Shown here: one piece after another, positions 36,872 through 46,863 of the stretch
Layout: each line of letters opens with the position of its first letter
Position numbering within the stretch: the first letter of the stretch is position 1
Assembly: GCA_001773385.1 (NCBI GenBank)
Contig: MEWJ01000032.1
Location: 1 to 49,280, forward strand
DNA: 49,280 nt
From: a candidate division WWE3 bacterium RIFOXYD1_FULL_43_17
GTDB taxonomy: Bacteria; Patescibacteriota; WWE3; UBA101185; UBA10185
Reading direction: 5' to 3'
Translations under genes and position numbers: made by a program
The notes under the pieces: generated by a model
What the model saw: the letters and a program-made list of their open reading frames with translations, nothing else
The model's database searches: none
What the model was told of the DNA's origin: nothing

Positions 36872-38536
36872 TTACCAGCTACCGCCACCACCGCCTCCGC
36901 CACCACCGCCACTAGAACCTCCTGAAAATCCACTGCTAAAGCCCGAAGAGCTCCTGGATGACGCGCTGGCGCTGTGAAACGAGTTATTTACGACAGAATT
37001 CATTACGGCCAGCCTTGTAAGATCGTCGCCCTGATACCATTCAGGATTGCCGGTAAATAGGTCTTTAAACCGTTTGAGCCAGACATCCTCCACTCCAAAG
37101 GCTGTTGCGTAAGGTAAAAGTTTCTCAAAAAACATCATTTCCTGGGCTTGAAAATCAAACTGCGGGTCCTGACTAACTAAAAAATTCTTCAATGAGACTG
37201 CTTCAGAGTAGGTTTGAATTCCCGAGTCAGGCCTTCTCGGACTTTTTCTTCCCCATATAAAGGACACCACGGCTAAAAAAACATTTCCGATAAAAAATGA
37301 CATTATCGCCAGGGCCAAATATCCACCCGACGTGTTCACAGGATTGGATTTGAAAATCCCGTTCTTTTTCAGATAATCTCCTGCATTAGTTGCGAGTGAG
37401 GTTCCTGCAATCCCAAACTTTTCATTTTTACTCAGTTCTTTTGTGGATACCTCTAAATCGTTCTCGGAAAAAATTGCGTTATAAATATCCTTTTCATATT
37501 TTCTTAATAAATCGTCGTCGGACTTTTCGGTTTTAGTAAAAATAAATTCTTTTTTCTCTTTTTGCGTAATTTTTAAATAGCCCCGTTGCGCCAGAGAAAT
37601 TATTGTTGCGGGGACAGCCTTATCTCCGGCAGTTACATCCGCAGTTATTGCTGTTTCCACAGGAGTCAAAGATTCACCGTCGGCAGTTTTAGGAGGAGAG
37701 AACCAGGCGGCTACTATTCTTGCAGTGTCCCTAACATGCTTTTTTTCACGCAGCCACTTAATTAGCAAGAAAATCGGCAAAAAGGCGTAAAAACAAGCCG
37801 CTACAATGCCCGCCAAGGCCATTAAAATCACCTGGACGATAGAAGGTTTGTCCTCAGCGGGCTCTAATACTGTTGCGTAGCCTTTAGGAAATTTTACTGC
37901 AAAAGTGAAAGCTTCTCCGGGGTTAATCCGGCTGGTTCCGAAAGTTATACCGTTTTGTAACCTATTTACCGTACAAGCTTTGTTGGTACTTCCTACAGGA
38001 CCTGTGTAACATACCCCATCCAGTTCTCCTTCTCCAAAGTTCTGTTCAAAATTAACAGAAACCATTGCGATATTTATGGGTATTTCCCAGCCACTTCCTA
38101 CCCCGTTCCAGTAGAACTCATCGTATGTTTCAAAGTAAGTAAGACCTCCCCTGACCAAGTAGGAGATAACGTATACGTGTTGTCCGGTAATAGTTGCATT
38201 AGGATCGCCTACCTTAAGCATTAAATCGTTTCCGGACTTGGTTGTGGTGTATTTATAATCGTTTCTTTTTTCGTCTGTAATTTTTCCCACTTTTATGTCC
38301 ATAACATAAGACTTTCCGTCCTGATTTACTTTTTTGTAGGGAATGTATCTAAAAATTCCGTGGCGTTGTTCATTACCGAAATCGTACAGAATAGTTTCCG
38401 TAATGTTTACGGATCCGTCTCTATTTACGAGTGCGTCAAATTGTAGGGTGTGGATTAATTCCTGGGCAGAAGCGCGCGCTGAGAAAAAAATGCACAGACT
38501 AGCCAACAGTACAGAAATTTTAAGTATTGTCCTCAT
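36872..38536 (-). CDS. DUF2207 domain membrane protein with Gly-rich C-terminus
   Basis: signal peptide, 'NRDGSVNITETILYDFGNEQRHGIFRYIPY', TM helices, 'SGGSSGGGGGGGGGGSW'. Confidence 0.85.
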   Translation of the reverse strand: MRTILKISVLLASLCIFFSARASAQELIHTLQFDALVNRDGSVNITETILYDFGNEQRHGIFRYIPYKKVNQDGKSYVMDIKVGKITDEKRNDYKYTTTKSGNDLMLKVGDPNATITGQHVYVISYLVRGGLTYFETYDEFYWNGVGSGWEIPINIAMVSVNFEQNFGEGELDGVCYTGPVGSTNKACTVNRLQNGITFGTSRINPGEAFTFAVKFPKGYATVLEPAEDKPSIVQVILMALAGIVAACFYAFLPIFLLIKWLREKKHVRDTARIVAAWFSPPKTADGESLTPVETAITADVTAGDKAVPATIISLAQRGYLKITQKEKKEFIFTKTEKSDDDLLRKYEKDIYNAIFSENDLEVSTKELSKNEKFGIAGTSLATNAGDYLKKNGIFKSNPVNTSGGYLALAIMSFFIGNVFLAVVSFIWGRKSPRRPDSGIQTYSEAVSLKNFLVSQDPQFDFQAQEMMFFEKLLPYATAFGVEDVWLKRFKDLFTGNPEWYQGDDLTRLAVMNSVVNNSFHSASASSRSSSGFSSGFSGGSSGGGGGGGGGGSW

Positions 38537-38549
38537 ATATCTTTATAAA

Positions 38550-38636
38550 TGGTGGGCGAGACAGGACTTGAACCTGCACCGGTTTTACCCGACAACGACC
38601 TCAACGTTGCGCGTATACCAATTCCGCCACTCGCCC
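38550..38636 (-). tRNA. tRNA-Leu (GAG)
   Basis: GGGCGAGTGGCGGAATTGGTATACGCGCAACGTTGAGGTCGTTG...TCGCCCACCA. Confidence 0.95.
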
Positions 38637-38689
38637 AAACAGAAGGAATTATACCAGAATAGTCCCTATTTAATCACTAGATTAAAATC

Positions 38690-39148
38690 CTATTTAATCA
38701 CTATTTCTTCTGCCCCTATGACTGTTGATTCTGCGTAACCCCAAGTTAAATTGCCCTTAATTTCTACGTGCTGACCGTCGAAGACATCCATCCCTTCCAC
38801 CTCACGTGCAGGAGGATTGACTTGTAGCTTATCTACATCCATAGGTATTCCACGGGCGTTCTCTTCGAGAAGATACGGCTCATCAAAATAGAGCCAATAC
38901 CAATAATCACCTAAGTCCAGTTCAGCGGGTATTGCCTCCTTTTTAAGAGTTCCTACAAAGGTCTCCAAAGCAACCGGAGTTTCTACGGGCGTTACGTCAT
39001 CTACGGTCTCCGAAACACTCCCGTTAAGATTTTTCTCAATACCTTGAAGTCTGTTTTCAAGACCCCTGAGGTAGAAGAAATTGTAGAAGGAAATAAATAG
39101 GGCACCGAATGCCAAAGCAATAACCAAGGCGGTTTTTATGTTTTTCAT
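38690..39148 (-). CDS. membrane-anchored hypothetical protein
   Basis: start set to Met in 'MKNIKTALVIALAFG'; the upstream tracked extension is translated tRNA sequence. Confidence 0.6.
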   Translation of the reverse strand: MKNIKTALVIALAFGALFISFYNFFYLRGLENRLQGIEKNLNGSVSETVDDVTPVETPVALETFVGTLKKEAIPAELDLGDYWYWLYFDEPYLLEENARGIPMDVDKLQVNPPAREVEGMDVFDGQHVEIKGNLTWGYAESTVIGAEEIVIK

Positions 39149-39168
39149 CTTTTTATTAAACCAATTAC

Positions 39169-39252
39169 TGGTGCCAGAGGTGGGACTCGAACCCACACAC
39201 CTTGCGATACAGCCTTCTGAAGACTGCGCGTCTGCCAATTTCGCCACTCTGG
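39169..39252 (-). tRNA. tRNA-Leu (CAG)
   Basis: GCCAGAGTGGCGAAATTGGCAGACGCGCAGTCTTCAGAAGGCTG...CTCTGGCACCA. Confidence 0.95.
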
Positions 39253-39306
39253 CCTGCAATAATCAGATTATATAGCATTTGGAGGGTTATCAACAGAAAA
39301 AGAAAA

Positions 39307-39340
39307 GGCCCAAAGCTTTTTATAATTTATGCTTTGGGCC
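39307..39340 (-). terminator. rho-independent terminator
   Basis: GGCCCAAAGC...GCTTTGGGCC followed by TTTTCTTTTTC on minus strand. Confidence 0.7.
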
Positions 39341-39352
39341 AATCAGTGGGTC

Positions 39353-39526
39353 TTAGTTCGGGTTCGGCCGTAGGGGGAACCGGCGCTTTCTGTGTCGCTC
39401 TACAGGATTGTTGAGACATTTGCTGGTGACGTTGTTACCTTTAATGTAGCTACCTTTTACCGGCCAATCTGGTTTGTTGCCGTTACCTGGATTTTGTATC
39501 TTCTTGAATCCCACGCTAAATGTCAT
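39353..39526 (-). CDS. 57-aa small protein absent from the ORF track
   Basis: ATG at 39526 with SD AGGGGAGTAGG; reads MTFSVGFKKIQNPGNGNKPDWPVKGSYIKGNNVTSKCLNNPVERHRKRRFPLRPNPN*; followed by the terminator at 39307-39340. Confidence 0.5.
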   Translation of the reverse strand: MTFSVGFKKIQNPGNGNKPDWPVKGSYIKGNNVTSKCLNNPVERHRKRRFPLRPNPN

Positions 39527-39619
39527 CCTACTCCCCTTTCCTAATAAGATTTTTTAGACGGACCCACTTATCTAGGGATATTAATACTCCCGGTGATTTA
39601 TAGCAATAATTTTTGTTGG

Positions 39620-39633
39620 GACGGTTTAAGCTA
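39620..39633 (-). promoter_or_regulatory. shared promoter box TAGCTTAAACCGTC (copy 2)
   Basis: upstream of the 57-aa ORF; matches boxes at 32713 and 42113. Confidence 0.45.
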
Positions 39634-39695
39634 AATTGTCTTTCCACATTTTTATTGGTATTATCGGGATAAATCATAATGAGGAGGAGGGTGAT

Positions 39696-40109
39696 ATGAA
39701 GGTAACTAGGAGTATGGAGCAATCGGATGCAGAATTGGTTGCCAGTACGTTGAACGAGAAATACCCTAGGCTACAAATTGTTAGCGAAAAGTGGCCGCGG
39801 GCAATTCTAGAGGACTGGGGTTTTGCGGAATGGGAAGACACCAGGGTTTGTTTTCTTGAAGTTACATTTCAGCCACAATTTGGGACGCCTAAGCTCAAGG
39901 CATCGCTCAAAGGGCACGTTGAGATCGGCGAGCTAACCATTGAATTTAGAGATTTCGATCCTTCCGCGTGCTCCACAGGAACTGCCTGCCAAAAACTTCT
40001 TAAGCTCCTGACCGCTTTGGCAAAGGATGTGTTAATACGGACCCGGCACAAATTCTATGTCGACGGTTCCGACGTAAGAGCTCCTATTGAGTCCATTCAG
40101 GTTATCTAG
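39696..40109 (+). CDS. hypothetical protein
   Basis: ATG at 39696 preceded by gaggaggagggtgat SD. Confidence 0.6.
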   Translation: MKVTRSMEQSDAELVASTLNEKYPRLQIVSEKWPRAILEDWGFAEWEDTRVCFLEVTFQPQFGTPKLKASLKGHVEIGELTIEFRDFDPSACSTGTACQKLLKLLTALAKDVLIRTRHKFYVDGSDVRAPIESIQVI

Positions 40110-40166
40110 TTTCTGAGGCTCACATTTTTGCTAAAAGCAGACTTGTGGGCCATTTTTTTAAAAAAA

Positions 40167-40197
40167 AGCCACCTTAGTTTTTTAAACCTCGGTGGCT
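40167..40197 (-). terminator. rho-independent terminator of the 40216-40725 gene
   Basis: AGCCACC...GGTGGCT with U-tract on minus strand. Confidence 0.7.
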
Positions 40198-40215
40198 ACT
40201 TAATGTAAAACTTTA

Positions 40216-40725
40216 TCATCCTATCCCCACAATAACTTCGGGTTGCATCCTAAGCAGGTCGGAGATGGTAAGTGTGCCGCAAACGTATTTTTTGAGCACG
40301 TCGTTCCGTAATCCCAGTCCGCCGGGGTTTTGCATAATCTCCAATTCAGTAGCATTTTGCCTTCTCATAAATGCTGCAGGATCGCATAAGACTATTTCAG
40401 CCAACTCTATATCGCTGCAGAGAGTGTCTTCTATAGCTTTTGACGTTTCTTCACGGCTGAAATAACCATACGAACACTCAGGCTTTGCATCCAGGATTTT
40501 GCGGGAATAGTTAAAATACCTGCAATGGTGCAAAAATCGAAGTCTGGCCTTCATCACAGTCTCAAGAGTCACCTTTTGGTTAAGAAGATCTTTCAAAATA
40601 TCAGGCACGGCCATGATAAATGATTTCGTTACTTCCTGTACTTTGTAAGGTTGGCATGTAACATCGGGGCTTCTGGCTACACGTTCCCAAATCTCACTAC
40701 CTGTTACAGTTCCGGTCGTGAACAT
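40216..40725 (-). CDS. hypothetical protein
   Basis: 169-aa ORF with AGGAGG SD and downstream terminator. Confidence 0.6.
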   Translation of the reverse strand: MFTTGTVTGSEIWERVARSPDVTCQPYKVQEVTKSFIMAVPDILKDLLNQKVTLETVMKARLRFLHHCRYFNYSRKILDAKPECSYGYFSREETSKAIEDTLCSDIELAEIVLCDPAAFMRRQNATELEIMQNPGGLGLRNDVLKKYVCGTLTISDLLRMQPEVIVGIG

Positions 40726-40847
40726 TTTTCCTCCTAATTTTGTCGGAAAATGCAGAATAGATTATGGATTTGGAATAATTGTAACAAGGTTTGGATTTGG
40801 GGAATAGCGTTAATGTTTAAAAAGGCCAAAAGCCGGCAAAAAAATAA

Positions 40848-40891
40848 CCCCTCGCATAGTCAACTATTACAGGTGTTAACTATTTGAGGGG
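40848..40891 (-). terminator. rho-independent terminator of the 40938-41405 gene
   Basis: CCCCTC...TAGTCAAC...GTTAACTA...GAGGGG with downstream TTATTTTTTT on minus strand. Confidence 0.6.
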
Positions 40892-40937
40892 CTTTGGAGG
40901 AGCAAATTTGCTTTAGAAAAAAAGCAATATGTTGCCC

Positions 40938-41405
40938 CTACTTGCAAAGCTGAAAGTGTGCCCAGTTAATTAAATGACCGCTACCATTTAACTGGATCAA
41001 TTCGCCTTGCACTTTAGATACGTTCCCGGCATCCGGAAAACTTTCTCGTATTGAGTCAGGAACAGCACATACATAATCTCCGACATGAAACGGATTTCCA
41101 AGCATCCAAACTTCTGAAAGTTCCATTTCCAACGGCTGAAACCATTCATGGTCGAACACGTAGGTACTACCATCGTTATACTCAATACGGACAAGATCGC
41201 GTGTAATATCAACGACCTTTCCACCTTGAATTGCAATGGCAACGTGTTCAGGATAATGGCTTTCTACATAATCCTTATTAGGATATATAGTCTGACCAAT
41301 TTGGAAGGGATTTGTTTCCTGCTCACTTGAACCGGAGCAACTAGGAAAAGACATTACCAAAATAACGACAACGACAACAGAGCAAAAAACATTTGTTTTC
41401 ATCAT
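40938..41405 (-). CDS. putative lipoprotein
   Basis: signal peptide with lipobox-like 'FPSC'; minus-strand promoter TTGACA-N17-TAGAAT upstream. Confidence 0.65.
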   Translation of the reverse strand: MMKTNVFCSVVVVVILVMSFPSCSGSSEQETNPFQIGQTIYPNKDYVESHYPEHVAIAIQGGKVVDITRDLVRIEYNDGSTYVFDHEWFQPLEMELSEVWMLGNPFHVGDYVCAVPDSIRESFPDAGNVSKVQGELIQLNGSGHLINWAHFQLCK

Positions 41406-41499
41406 TATCTCCAGTACAAAAATGTGTTGTTTGGATTAATTTGAACAGGGTAATTCTAGCGCAAAAACTAACTTTTGTCAAACTATAGGTTATAATATA

Positions 41500-41574
41500 T
41501 GGTGAGGACGGAGGGATTCGAACCCTCGACAAATCGGTTAAGAGCCGATTGCTCTACCACTGAGCTACGTCCCC
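41500..41574 (-). tRNA. tRNA-Lys (CUU)
   Basis: GGGGACGTAGCTCAGTGGTAGAGCAATCGGCTCTTAACCGATTTGTCGAGGGTTCGAATCCCTCCGTCCTCACCA. Confidence 0.95.
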
Positions 41575-41590
41575 AGGCTGCGTAATTATA

Positions 41591-42091
41591 CTACAAGGCT
41601 TTACTAGCAAAAGCAGTTTCTACCCATTTTCCGAGGAAAAAAGTGATTACCACTACCGCAAACCCTACCAGTAGATGTTCTGCCATCACCTCGTAGCGGT
41701 TTTGACCGGTCCTGTGAGAAATTCTAAGGCTTAGTAGAATCAAAACTAACGCCGAATAGACCACACTTACTATCACCGCTTGGGCTATAGGCAAAAATAT
41801 AAAGGGAATTAAAAACGAAAGTCCGATTAGAAGTTTTGTTACAAATGTGGAAATAGTGATATTGCGCACGTCTCTAGCAACGGGGTGTCTCTTCGATTCT
41901 TCCGAAATGTGTTCTCCCAGAGCATCAGAAAGTGCATCGGCGACACTGACCGTAACTATACCTCCGATAATTGCTAGTCTGTCTGACGATGCGGAATAAA
42001 GTCCTACAATCATACCTAGCGTAGTAATAACCCCGGAGGCTGAGCCAAATCCGAATCCCGCCATTAAAGAATCAGTGATTTTTAGTTTCAT
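41591..42091 (-). CDS. VIT1/CCC1-family membrane protein
   Basis: 'FGFGSASGVITTLGMIVGLY...VSVADALSDALGEHISEESKR'. Confidence 0.8.
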   Translation of the reverse strand: MKLKITDSLMAGFGFGSASGVITTLGMIVGLYSASSDRLAIIGGIVTVSVADALSDALGEHISEESKRHPVARDVRNITISTFVTKLLIGLSFLIPFIFLPIAQAVIVSVVYSALVLILLSLRISHRTGQNRYEVMAEHLLVGFAVVVITFFLGKWVETAFASKAL

Positions 42092-42112
42092 AGATTAAAT
42101 TATATTTTATGG

Positions 42113-42126
42113 GGCGGTTTAAGCAA
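42113..42126 (-). promoter_or_regulatory. shared promoter box TTGCTTAAACCGCC (copy 3)
   Basis: TTGCTT plus TATAAT-like -10 upstream of the VIT-family gene; identical 14-mer to 32713. Confidence 0.5.
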
Positions 42127-42183
42127 GAAAAAGAAAAACGGACATACGGAGTGTTAAATTTTCCGGATGCCCGTTTACTACTG

Positions 42184-42387
42184 CTAGAGATGCAATTTCC
42201 CGTCTTCATCGAACTTAACCTCGTTTTTACCAATCATCAGACCTAGTGTAGACTCTATGAAGGGTTCGAGATCCGGAAGTTTCATATCATTGTAGACTTG
42301 GCGTATCAATAGTTCTCTTTCCATCGGGCCTTCCTCTTTCAACAACATCCTAATTGCCTGTTCTACGAATAGCATACTATTGGGCAT
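42184..42387 (-). CDS. small winged-helix-like hypothetical protein
   Basis: 67-aa ORF with GGAGAGG SD. Confidence 0.5.
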   Translation of the reverse strand: MPNSMLFVEQAIRMLLKEEGPMERELLIRQVYNDMKLPDLEPFIESTLGLMIGKNEVKFDEDGKLHL

Positions 42388-42469
42388 ATTACCTCTCCTT
42401 TTCTAGTTGTTGGGATTGTATATGAAAAAGCCCCGTGTATCAAACCGGGCGGCAACATAAATAAAAAAA

Positions 42470-42506
42470 GCTACCACCAAAATCTTTGCAGAATTTTGAC
42501 GGTAGC
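42470..42506 (-). terminator. rho-independent terminator after tmk
   Basis: GCTACCGTCAAAAT...ATTTTGGTGGTAGC followed by TTTTTTT on minus strand. Confidence 0.7.
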
Positions 42507-42512
42507 GTAAAA

Positions 42513-43133
42513 CTAGCTCTGTATCTTTAAGGCTTTAATGACGATTGCCTTGACTCTGGCTTGAATTTGCTCAATCGAGGCTTCGCCATCGATGACTCTC
42601 CACAGTTTAGGATCCATTTCGGCGAGTGTGAGATACGCGTTGCGGACTTTCTTATGAAATCTTAACGTTTCTCCATCCAGCCGGTTCATTTCATTCTGGT
42701 CCTTTTTTCTTGCAAGACCGATTTCAGGAGAAATATCAAGTAAGATAACCAAGTCCGGTGTTGTGTCACCTACAGCAAAGTCTGTGAGTGTTTCTACCAA
42801 CTCGGTGGACTGCCTTCTTCCTACACCTTGATACGCGTAGGTTGAGTAGAAACTCCGGTCCGACAAAACAATCTTGCCTTGGTCCAATGCGGGTCTTGTT
42901 ACAGTTCTAATTTGCTGCGCCCTTGAAGCCGAGAACAAAAATACTTCTGTAATGCCGAGAATGTCCAAGTCCTTACGGTTTAGTAGGATGTCTCTAATTG
43001 CTTTACCTACGTCGGTTCCTCCGGGCTCAACGATGTCTAATACATCAAGTCCCATACTCTCAAGACATTGTTTTAAAAGGCATATCTGTGTGCCTTTTCC
43101 GGAGCCTTCTCCTCCTTCAAAAGCGATTAGCAT
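42513..43133 (-). CDS. tmk: thymidylate kinase
   Basis: 'FEGGEGSGKGTQ', 'EPGGTDVGKAIRDILL', 'LSDRSFYSTYAYQGVGR'. Confidence 0.95.
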   Translation of the reverse strand: MLIAFEGGEGSGKGTQICLLKQCLESMGLDVLDIVEPGGTDVGKAIRDILLNRKDLDILGITEVFLFSASRAQQIRTVTRPALDQGKIVLSDRSFYSTYAYQGVGRRQSTELVETLTDFAVGDTTPDLVILLDISPEIGLARKKDQNEMNRLDGETLRFHKKVRNAYLTLAEMDPKLWRVIDGEASIEQIQARVKAIVIKALKIQS

Positions 43134-43338
43134 TTTTCCCTCCTTAGTTAGTTATTTGGACGCTGCTGAGATATTAGCAAAAAGAAGGAGTTTTTAAAAT
43201 AGAACTTAGCGGTAAAAATTGGATAACTTACCCCTGTCTAGCATATTAGAAATTACTTATTCTTAAATACTAAAAAATACTTTAAAACGACTTAACTTTC
43301 TGTATACAAAAAGTATTAGTTAGTATTAGTATTATATT

Positions 43339-45009
43339 ATGAGTGAGCCTACACCTAATACTGAGATAGATAGCACGAACGCACTTAATCCTGCTGAAAA
43401 CAACAAAAGTCACAAGTTTATTACGAAAAAAGTGATTACATATACTGTAGCTGTATTGCTTCTCCTTACTATTCTAACGACTGGAGTGTTAATGCTTTTA
43501 AAGCAGGGTGGTGGCCAAATTATTACAAGATATAAAAATGGTAGTCAAGGTACAACTAATACAGATGACAAAACTGCTCGACAGGATACGGGCTTTTTGC
43601 CCTCTACCAAAGGCAGTATTGAGCTTTTACAGACACCGGATAAAATAAACACTTTTCACAGCACACACTATTTATTTGGGAACATAGAAACTGACGGAGA
43701 TCTATTTCACATAGAGGTTAGCAGAGACGGCAAGGTAACAGGCGGTTACACCTTAAAGGTAAATAACAAATCATTAGTGGTCCAGACCGACCTCGGTGGA
43801 AATGGTTTTGTAACACATGAAAGTAGCGTCTACAAAAAATTCTATTATCCAATAAATGATTTAACACAAGGGGATAATAGTATAGCTGTTAAGCTTTACA
43901 CGGATGATAGCAAGGTTAAGCTTATTGATGAAAAATTTTTTACTATAACTAGAACGGCTCCTACATACGTCACTGATATAACATTTTATAGTCAGGTACA
44001 AAAAGTTAATCCTGAGGAATTATTTAAACAGGCAGGTATAGATTTCGAAAAAGACAGGCTTTGGGAATACGTTCGGGATGAAGACTCTTTCATCGAAGGC
44101 TCAAGTGAATTACTTTACGGTAAATCGGAAAAGTGGACTGACTATAGTCTTGAAGCAGTCGGAGAAATTGGTGTCAATAATAGTAAAGTCCCCCTTTATA
44201 GATTTTTCTATACATATCAAAATTCCGACCTCTTTGCACATACAGGTGCTTTCAACTTTTACATTTCAAATAACAAGGCATACTTTATAATAAATTCGCT
44301 CTTTTTTTCCGGCAATATAACACCAATTTACCTTTTTTACATGAATTCTTCTCCATACCTTTTTAATGAAGTTGTTACAGAATTAGGAAAAATAAAAATT
44401 GACGCTAATAATTTTATCGTACCATCTACATTCATTGTGGGAGGTATCGGTCACTACAACCCTAGTAACGTTGAGGGCGAGATACTTTACACGTACAAAT
44501 CCTACGTTTTATATGATAGTCACATAATCTATGATAGATATGGTAATTGGAGGTATTTCGAACTCACTCCCTCATACTTTAAAGATGATAGATATGGCGG
44601 TAACGATAATTGGAATGAAAGTTTATATCGGGATTTCAATAAAATAGGCATTTCCTTGGATGATGGTAAAAATCCTGATAATTTTTATAGCCCGTTTTGG
44701 TACTGGTGTGGAGGTTCAAGAGGGTACCGAGTTTTACCGGACAGCGATGCTAAGTATTTAGAACTTGTGGGTAAAACAGCAACCGGAGAAAATGTTTATA
44801 TATATGCAAAAGACATGCCTTTTCCAGAAAACACGCATCTTCTACCCGCTTTAACAAAAGATGATTTAACAAACCAAGTAATAGAAGAGGGCTGGCAGGA
44901 CTTCTTAGAAAACCAAAAAGACACATATCCTGTTTTGGTAATAAAAAACATTTTTGACGAGTGGGTAGTTTACATAGACGCAAACAATATCTTTGTTCCA
45001 GGTTGTTAG
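43339..45009 (+). CDS. large single-TM extracytoplasmic hypothetical protein
   Basis: 556-aa ORF; N-terminal TM 'VITYTVAVLLLLTILTTGVLMLL'. Confidence 0.7.
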   Translation: MSEPTPNTEIDSTNALNPAENNKSHKFITKKVITYTVAVLLLLTILTTGVLMLLKQGGGQIITRYKNGSQGTTNTDDKTARQDTGFLPSTKGSIELLQTPDKINTFHSTHYLFGNIETDGDLFHIEVSRDGKVTGGYTLKVNNKSLVVQTDLGGNGFVTHESSVYKKFYYPINDLTQGDNSIAVKLYTDDSKVKLIDEKFFTITRTAPTYVTDITFYSQVQKVNPEELFKQAGIDFEKDRLWEYVRDEDSFIEGSSELLYGKSEKWTDYSLEAVGEIGVNNSKVPLYRFFYTYQNSDLFAHTGAFNFYISNNKAYFIINSLFFSGNITPIYLFYMNSSPYLFNEVVTELGKIKIDANNFIVPSTFIVGGIGHYNPSNVEGEILYTYKSYVLYDSHIIYDRYGNWRYFELTPSYFKDDRYGGNDNWNESLYRDFNKIGISLDDGKNPDNFYSPFWYWCGGSRGYRVLPDSDAKYLELVGKTATGENVYIYAKDMPFPENTHLLPALTKDDLTNQVIEEGWQDFLENQKDTYPVLVIKNIFDEWVVYIDANNIFVPGC

Positions 45010-45087
45010 CGTATTAACATTAATAACTCAGAACAAGCGTAGAAAATAGCAACAGAATTCAACTTTTCAAAAAGTAACCAAATTTCT

Positions 45088-45164
45088 TGGCGCCCCCAGA
45101 GGGATTCGAACCCCCGACCCCTCGTTCCGAAGACGAGTGCTCTAATCCGCTGAGCTATGGAGGC
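45088..45164 (-). tRNA. tRNA-Arg (UCG)
   Basis: GCCTCCATAGCTCAGCGGATTAGAGCACTCGTCTTCGGAACGAGGGGTCGGGGGTTCGAATCCCTCTGGGGGCGCCA. Confidence 0.95.
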
Positions 45165-45224
45165 GTAGCGGAAAACCTTACATTACTTGTAAATTATACC
45201 ACCGTAATCTGCTAAAATAGGTGT

Positions 45225-45668
45225 ATGAATAAGCTGAACAAACTACTGGTACCTTTGTACGTCCTGTTTCTCATAGGTTCGTTTTTCTATGTTAAATCGG
45301 TTATAAAGGGAGTTCCGGTTTCAGTAGAAGACACTTCGGACGATAAGACCGTCGAAATAAAAAGCGTTAAGGTGTCACTTACAGTTAAAGCGCCGTCTTA
45401 CACTAAAACGTATACTCAGGAGTCTAAAAACATCGACACAGTATCCGACCTTTTGTTACAAATTAAAGAAAACAACACGGATTTTACCTTTGACCGTACA
45501 TCCTATTCATACGGCAGCGAGTTTGACCATATAAACGGTATTAAGGCAACCGAAACAATGGAATGGAGAATTTTTGACGGGGAAAAAGATGTTACTTTAA
45601 AAATAAACGACACCGAGCTTGAGGACGGTAAAAATTACGTTCTTGTCTTTCAAAAGGTGACCGAGTAA
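45225..45668 (+). CDS. DUF4430-like secreted protein
   Basis: 'YTKTYTQESKNIDTVSDLLLQIKENN...MEWRIFDGEK...LEDGKNYVLVF'. Confidence 0.6.
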   Translation: MNKLNKLLVPLYVLFLIGSFFYVKSVIKGVPVSVEDTSDDKTVEIKSVKVSLTVKAPSYTKTYTQESKNIDTVSDLLLQIKENNTDFTFDRTSYSYGSEFDHINGIKATETMEWRIFDGEKDVTLKINDTELEDGKNYVLVFQKVTE

Positions 45669-45669
45669 C

Positions 45670-46863
45670 CTATTCAAACCTTAAAGCTTCTATCGGGTCT
45701 TTTTTGCTGGCGCTTAAAGCAGGATATGTGCCGAAAACAACCCCTACAAATATAGAAAAACCCATCGCCAGTGCAACAGCCCACCACGGTATTGTCGCGT
45801 TTATAAAACTTGCTACCGCAAGAGTAGAAAGATAGCCTAAAAGTAATCCGACCATCCCGCCCCCTAGACTTATAAATATAGCTTCAGCTAAAAACTGTCT
45901 CCCGATATTTTTTGATGTTGCTCCCAAGGCCTTTCTTAAACCAATTTCCTGTGTGCGTTCCGTAACAGAAACTAGCATGATATTCATTATCCCGATCCCG
46001 CCTACCAACAAAGAAATACCGGCCACGGCTGCCAGCGCGGAAGATAAAACACCGAGTATCTGATCAATCGAAGATAGCACGTCTTTTTGCGTAACCACTG
46101 AGAAATCGTCAATCTTCATGTCTTTCAACAGCGCCACCTTAACCTCACGCATAACTTCATCCACGTCCAGTCCTTCATTAGCTTTTAATGCAATGCTCGA
46201 CAATGCTTCTATATTAAAAACTGCCTTTAAGGAAGTGTCAGGCATAAATATTCTGTCATCAAAATTTCCACCTTTCGGTTTTGCTACTCCCAGTACCTCA
46301 AAATTCGTATTTTCTATTTTTATTTTTTCTCCAACGGGATTACGGTCTCCGAATAATTCTTTTTTAACATCCGAGCTTATGAATACAACACTGGCTTTTT
46401 TAGAGTCATCGGATTTTGTGTAGTAAGAACCTGTGTCCGTTTCTAATCCGTAAACCGAATAGGACTGATAATTACCTCCTACAACTGTACTTGCATAGGT
46501 TTTTGTTTTGTATTCGGCAGTTTTAGCTATTCTGATAGAGGGGGTAATAACACTTATTTTGTCCCCTACGTACAAATTTATCGTGTCTACATTTTTAAGA
46601 CTAAGTTTATTTCCCATAAATGCGCGTGAAGGATCCTGTCCTTCGCCGACGCTGGGTGTGACTAAAATCAAATTTGAGCCAAGAGCACTAAACTGGTCAG
46701 TAATATAGTTCTGAAATCCCTGTACAACAGCAACCAAAGACACGACGGAAAAGACACCGATAATGACACCGAGCATTGTGAGAAATGTCCTTATTTTATT
46801 CAGCGCCAAGGCTGACAAAGCACTTTTTATAGTTTCAGGAACGTATATCATTTGACAATACAA
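45670..46863 (-). CDS. MacB-type ABC transporter permease (FtsX-like)
   Basis: 'ALNKIRTFLTMLGVIIGVFSVVSLVAV', 'GGIGIMNIMLVSVTERTQEIGLRKALGA'. Confidence 0.95.
   Translation of the reverse strand: MYCQMIYVPETIKSALSALALNKIRTFLTMLGVIIGVFSVVSLVAVVQGFQNYITDQFSALGSNLILVTPSVGEGQDPSRAFMGNKLSLKNVDTINLYVGDKISVITPSIRIAKTAEYKTKTYASTVVGGNYQSYSVYGLETDTGSYYTKSDDSKKASVVFISSDVKKELFGDRNPVGEKIKIENTNFEVLGVAKPKGGNFDDRIFMPDTSLKAVFNIEALSSIALKANEGLDVDEVMREVKVALLKDMKIDDFSVVTQKDVLSSIDQILGVLSSALAAVAGISLLVGGIGIMNIMLVSVTERTQEIGLRKALGATSKNIGRQFLAEAIFISLGGGMVGLLLGYLSTLAVASFINATIPWWAVALAMGFSIFVGVVFGTYPALSASKKDPIEALRFE

Noticed and set aside
39149-39259. N-terminal extension of ORF 38690-39259
   Set aside because: 'MQARVAKLADAQSSEGCIARCVGSSPTSG' is translated from tRNA-Leu(CAG); true start placed at 39148.
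43311-43336. AGTATTAGTTAGTATTAGTATTA short tandem repeat before the 43339 gene
   Set aside because: Low-complexity AT-rich promoter region; too short and simple to support a specific claim.
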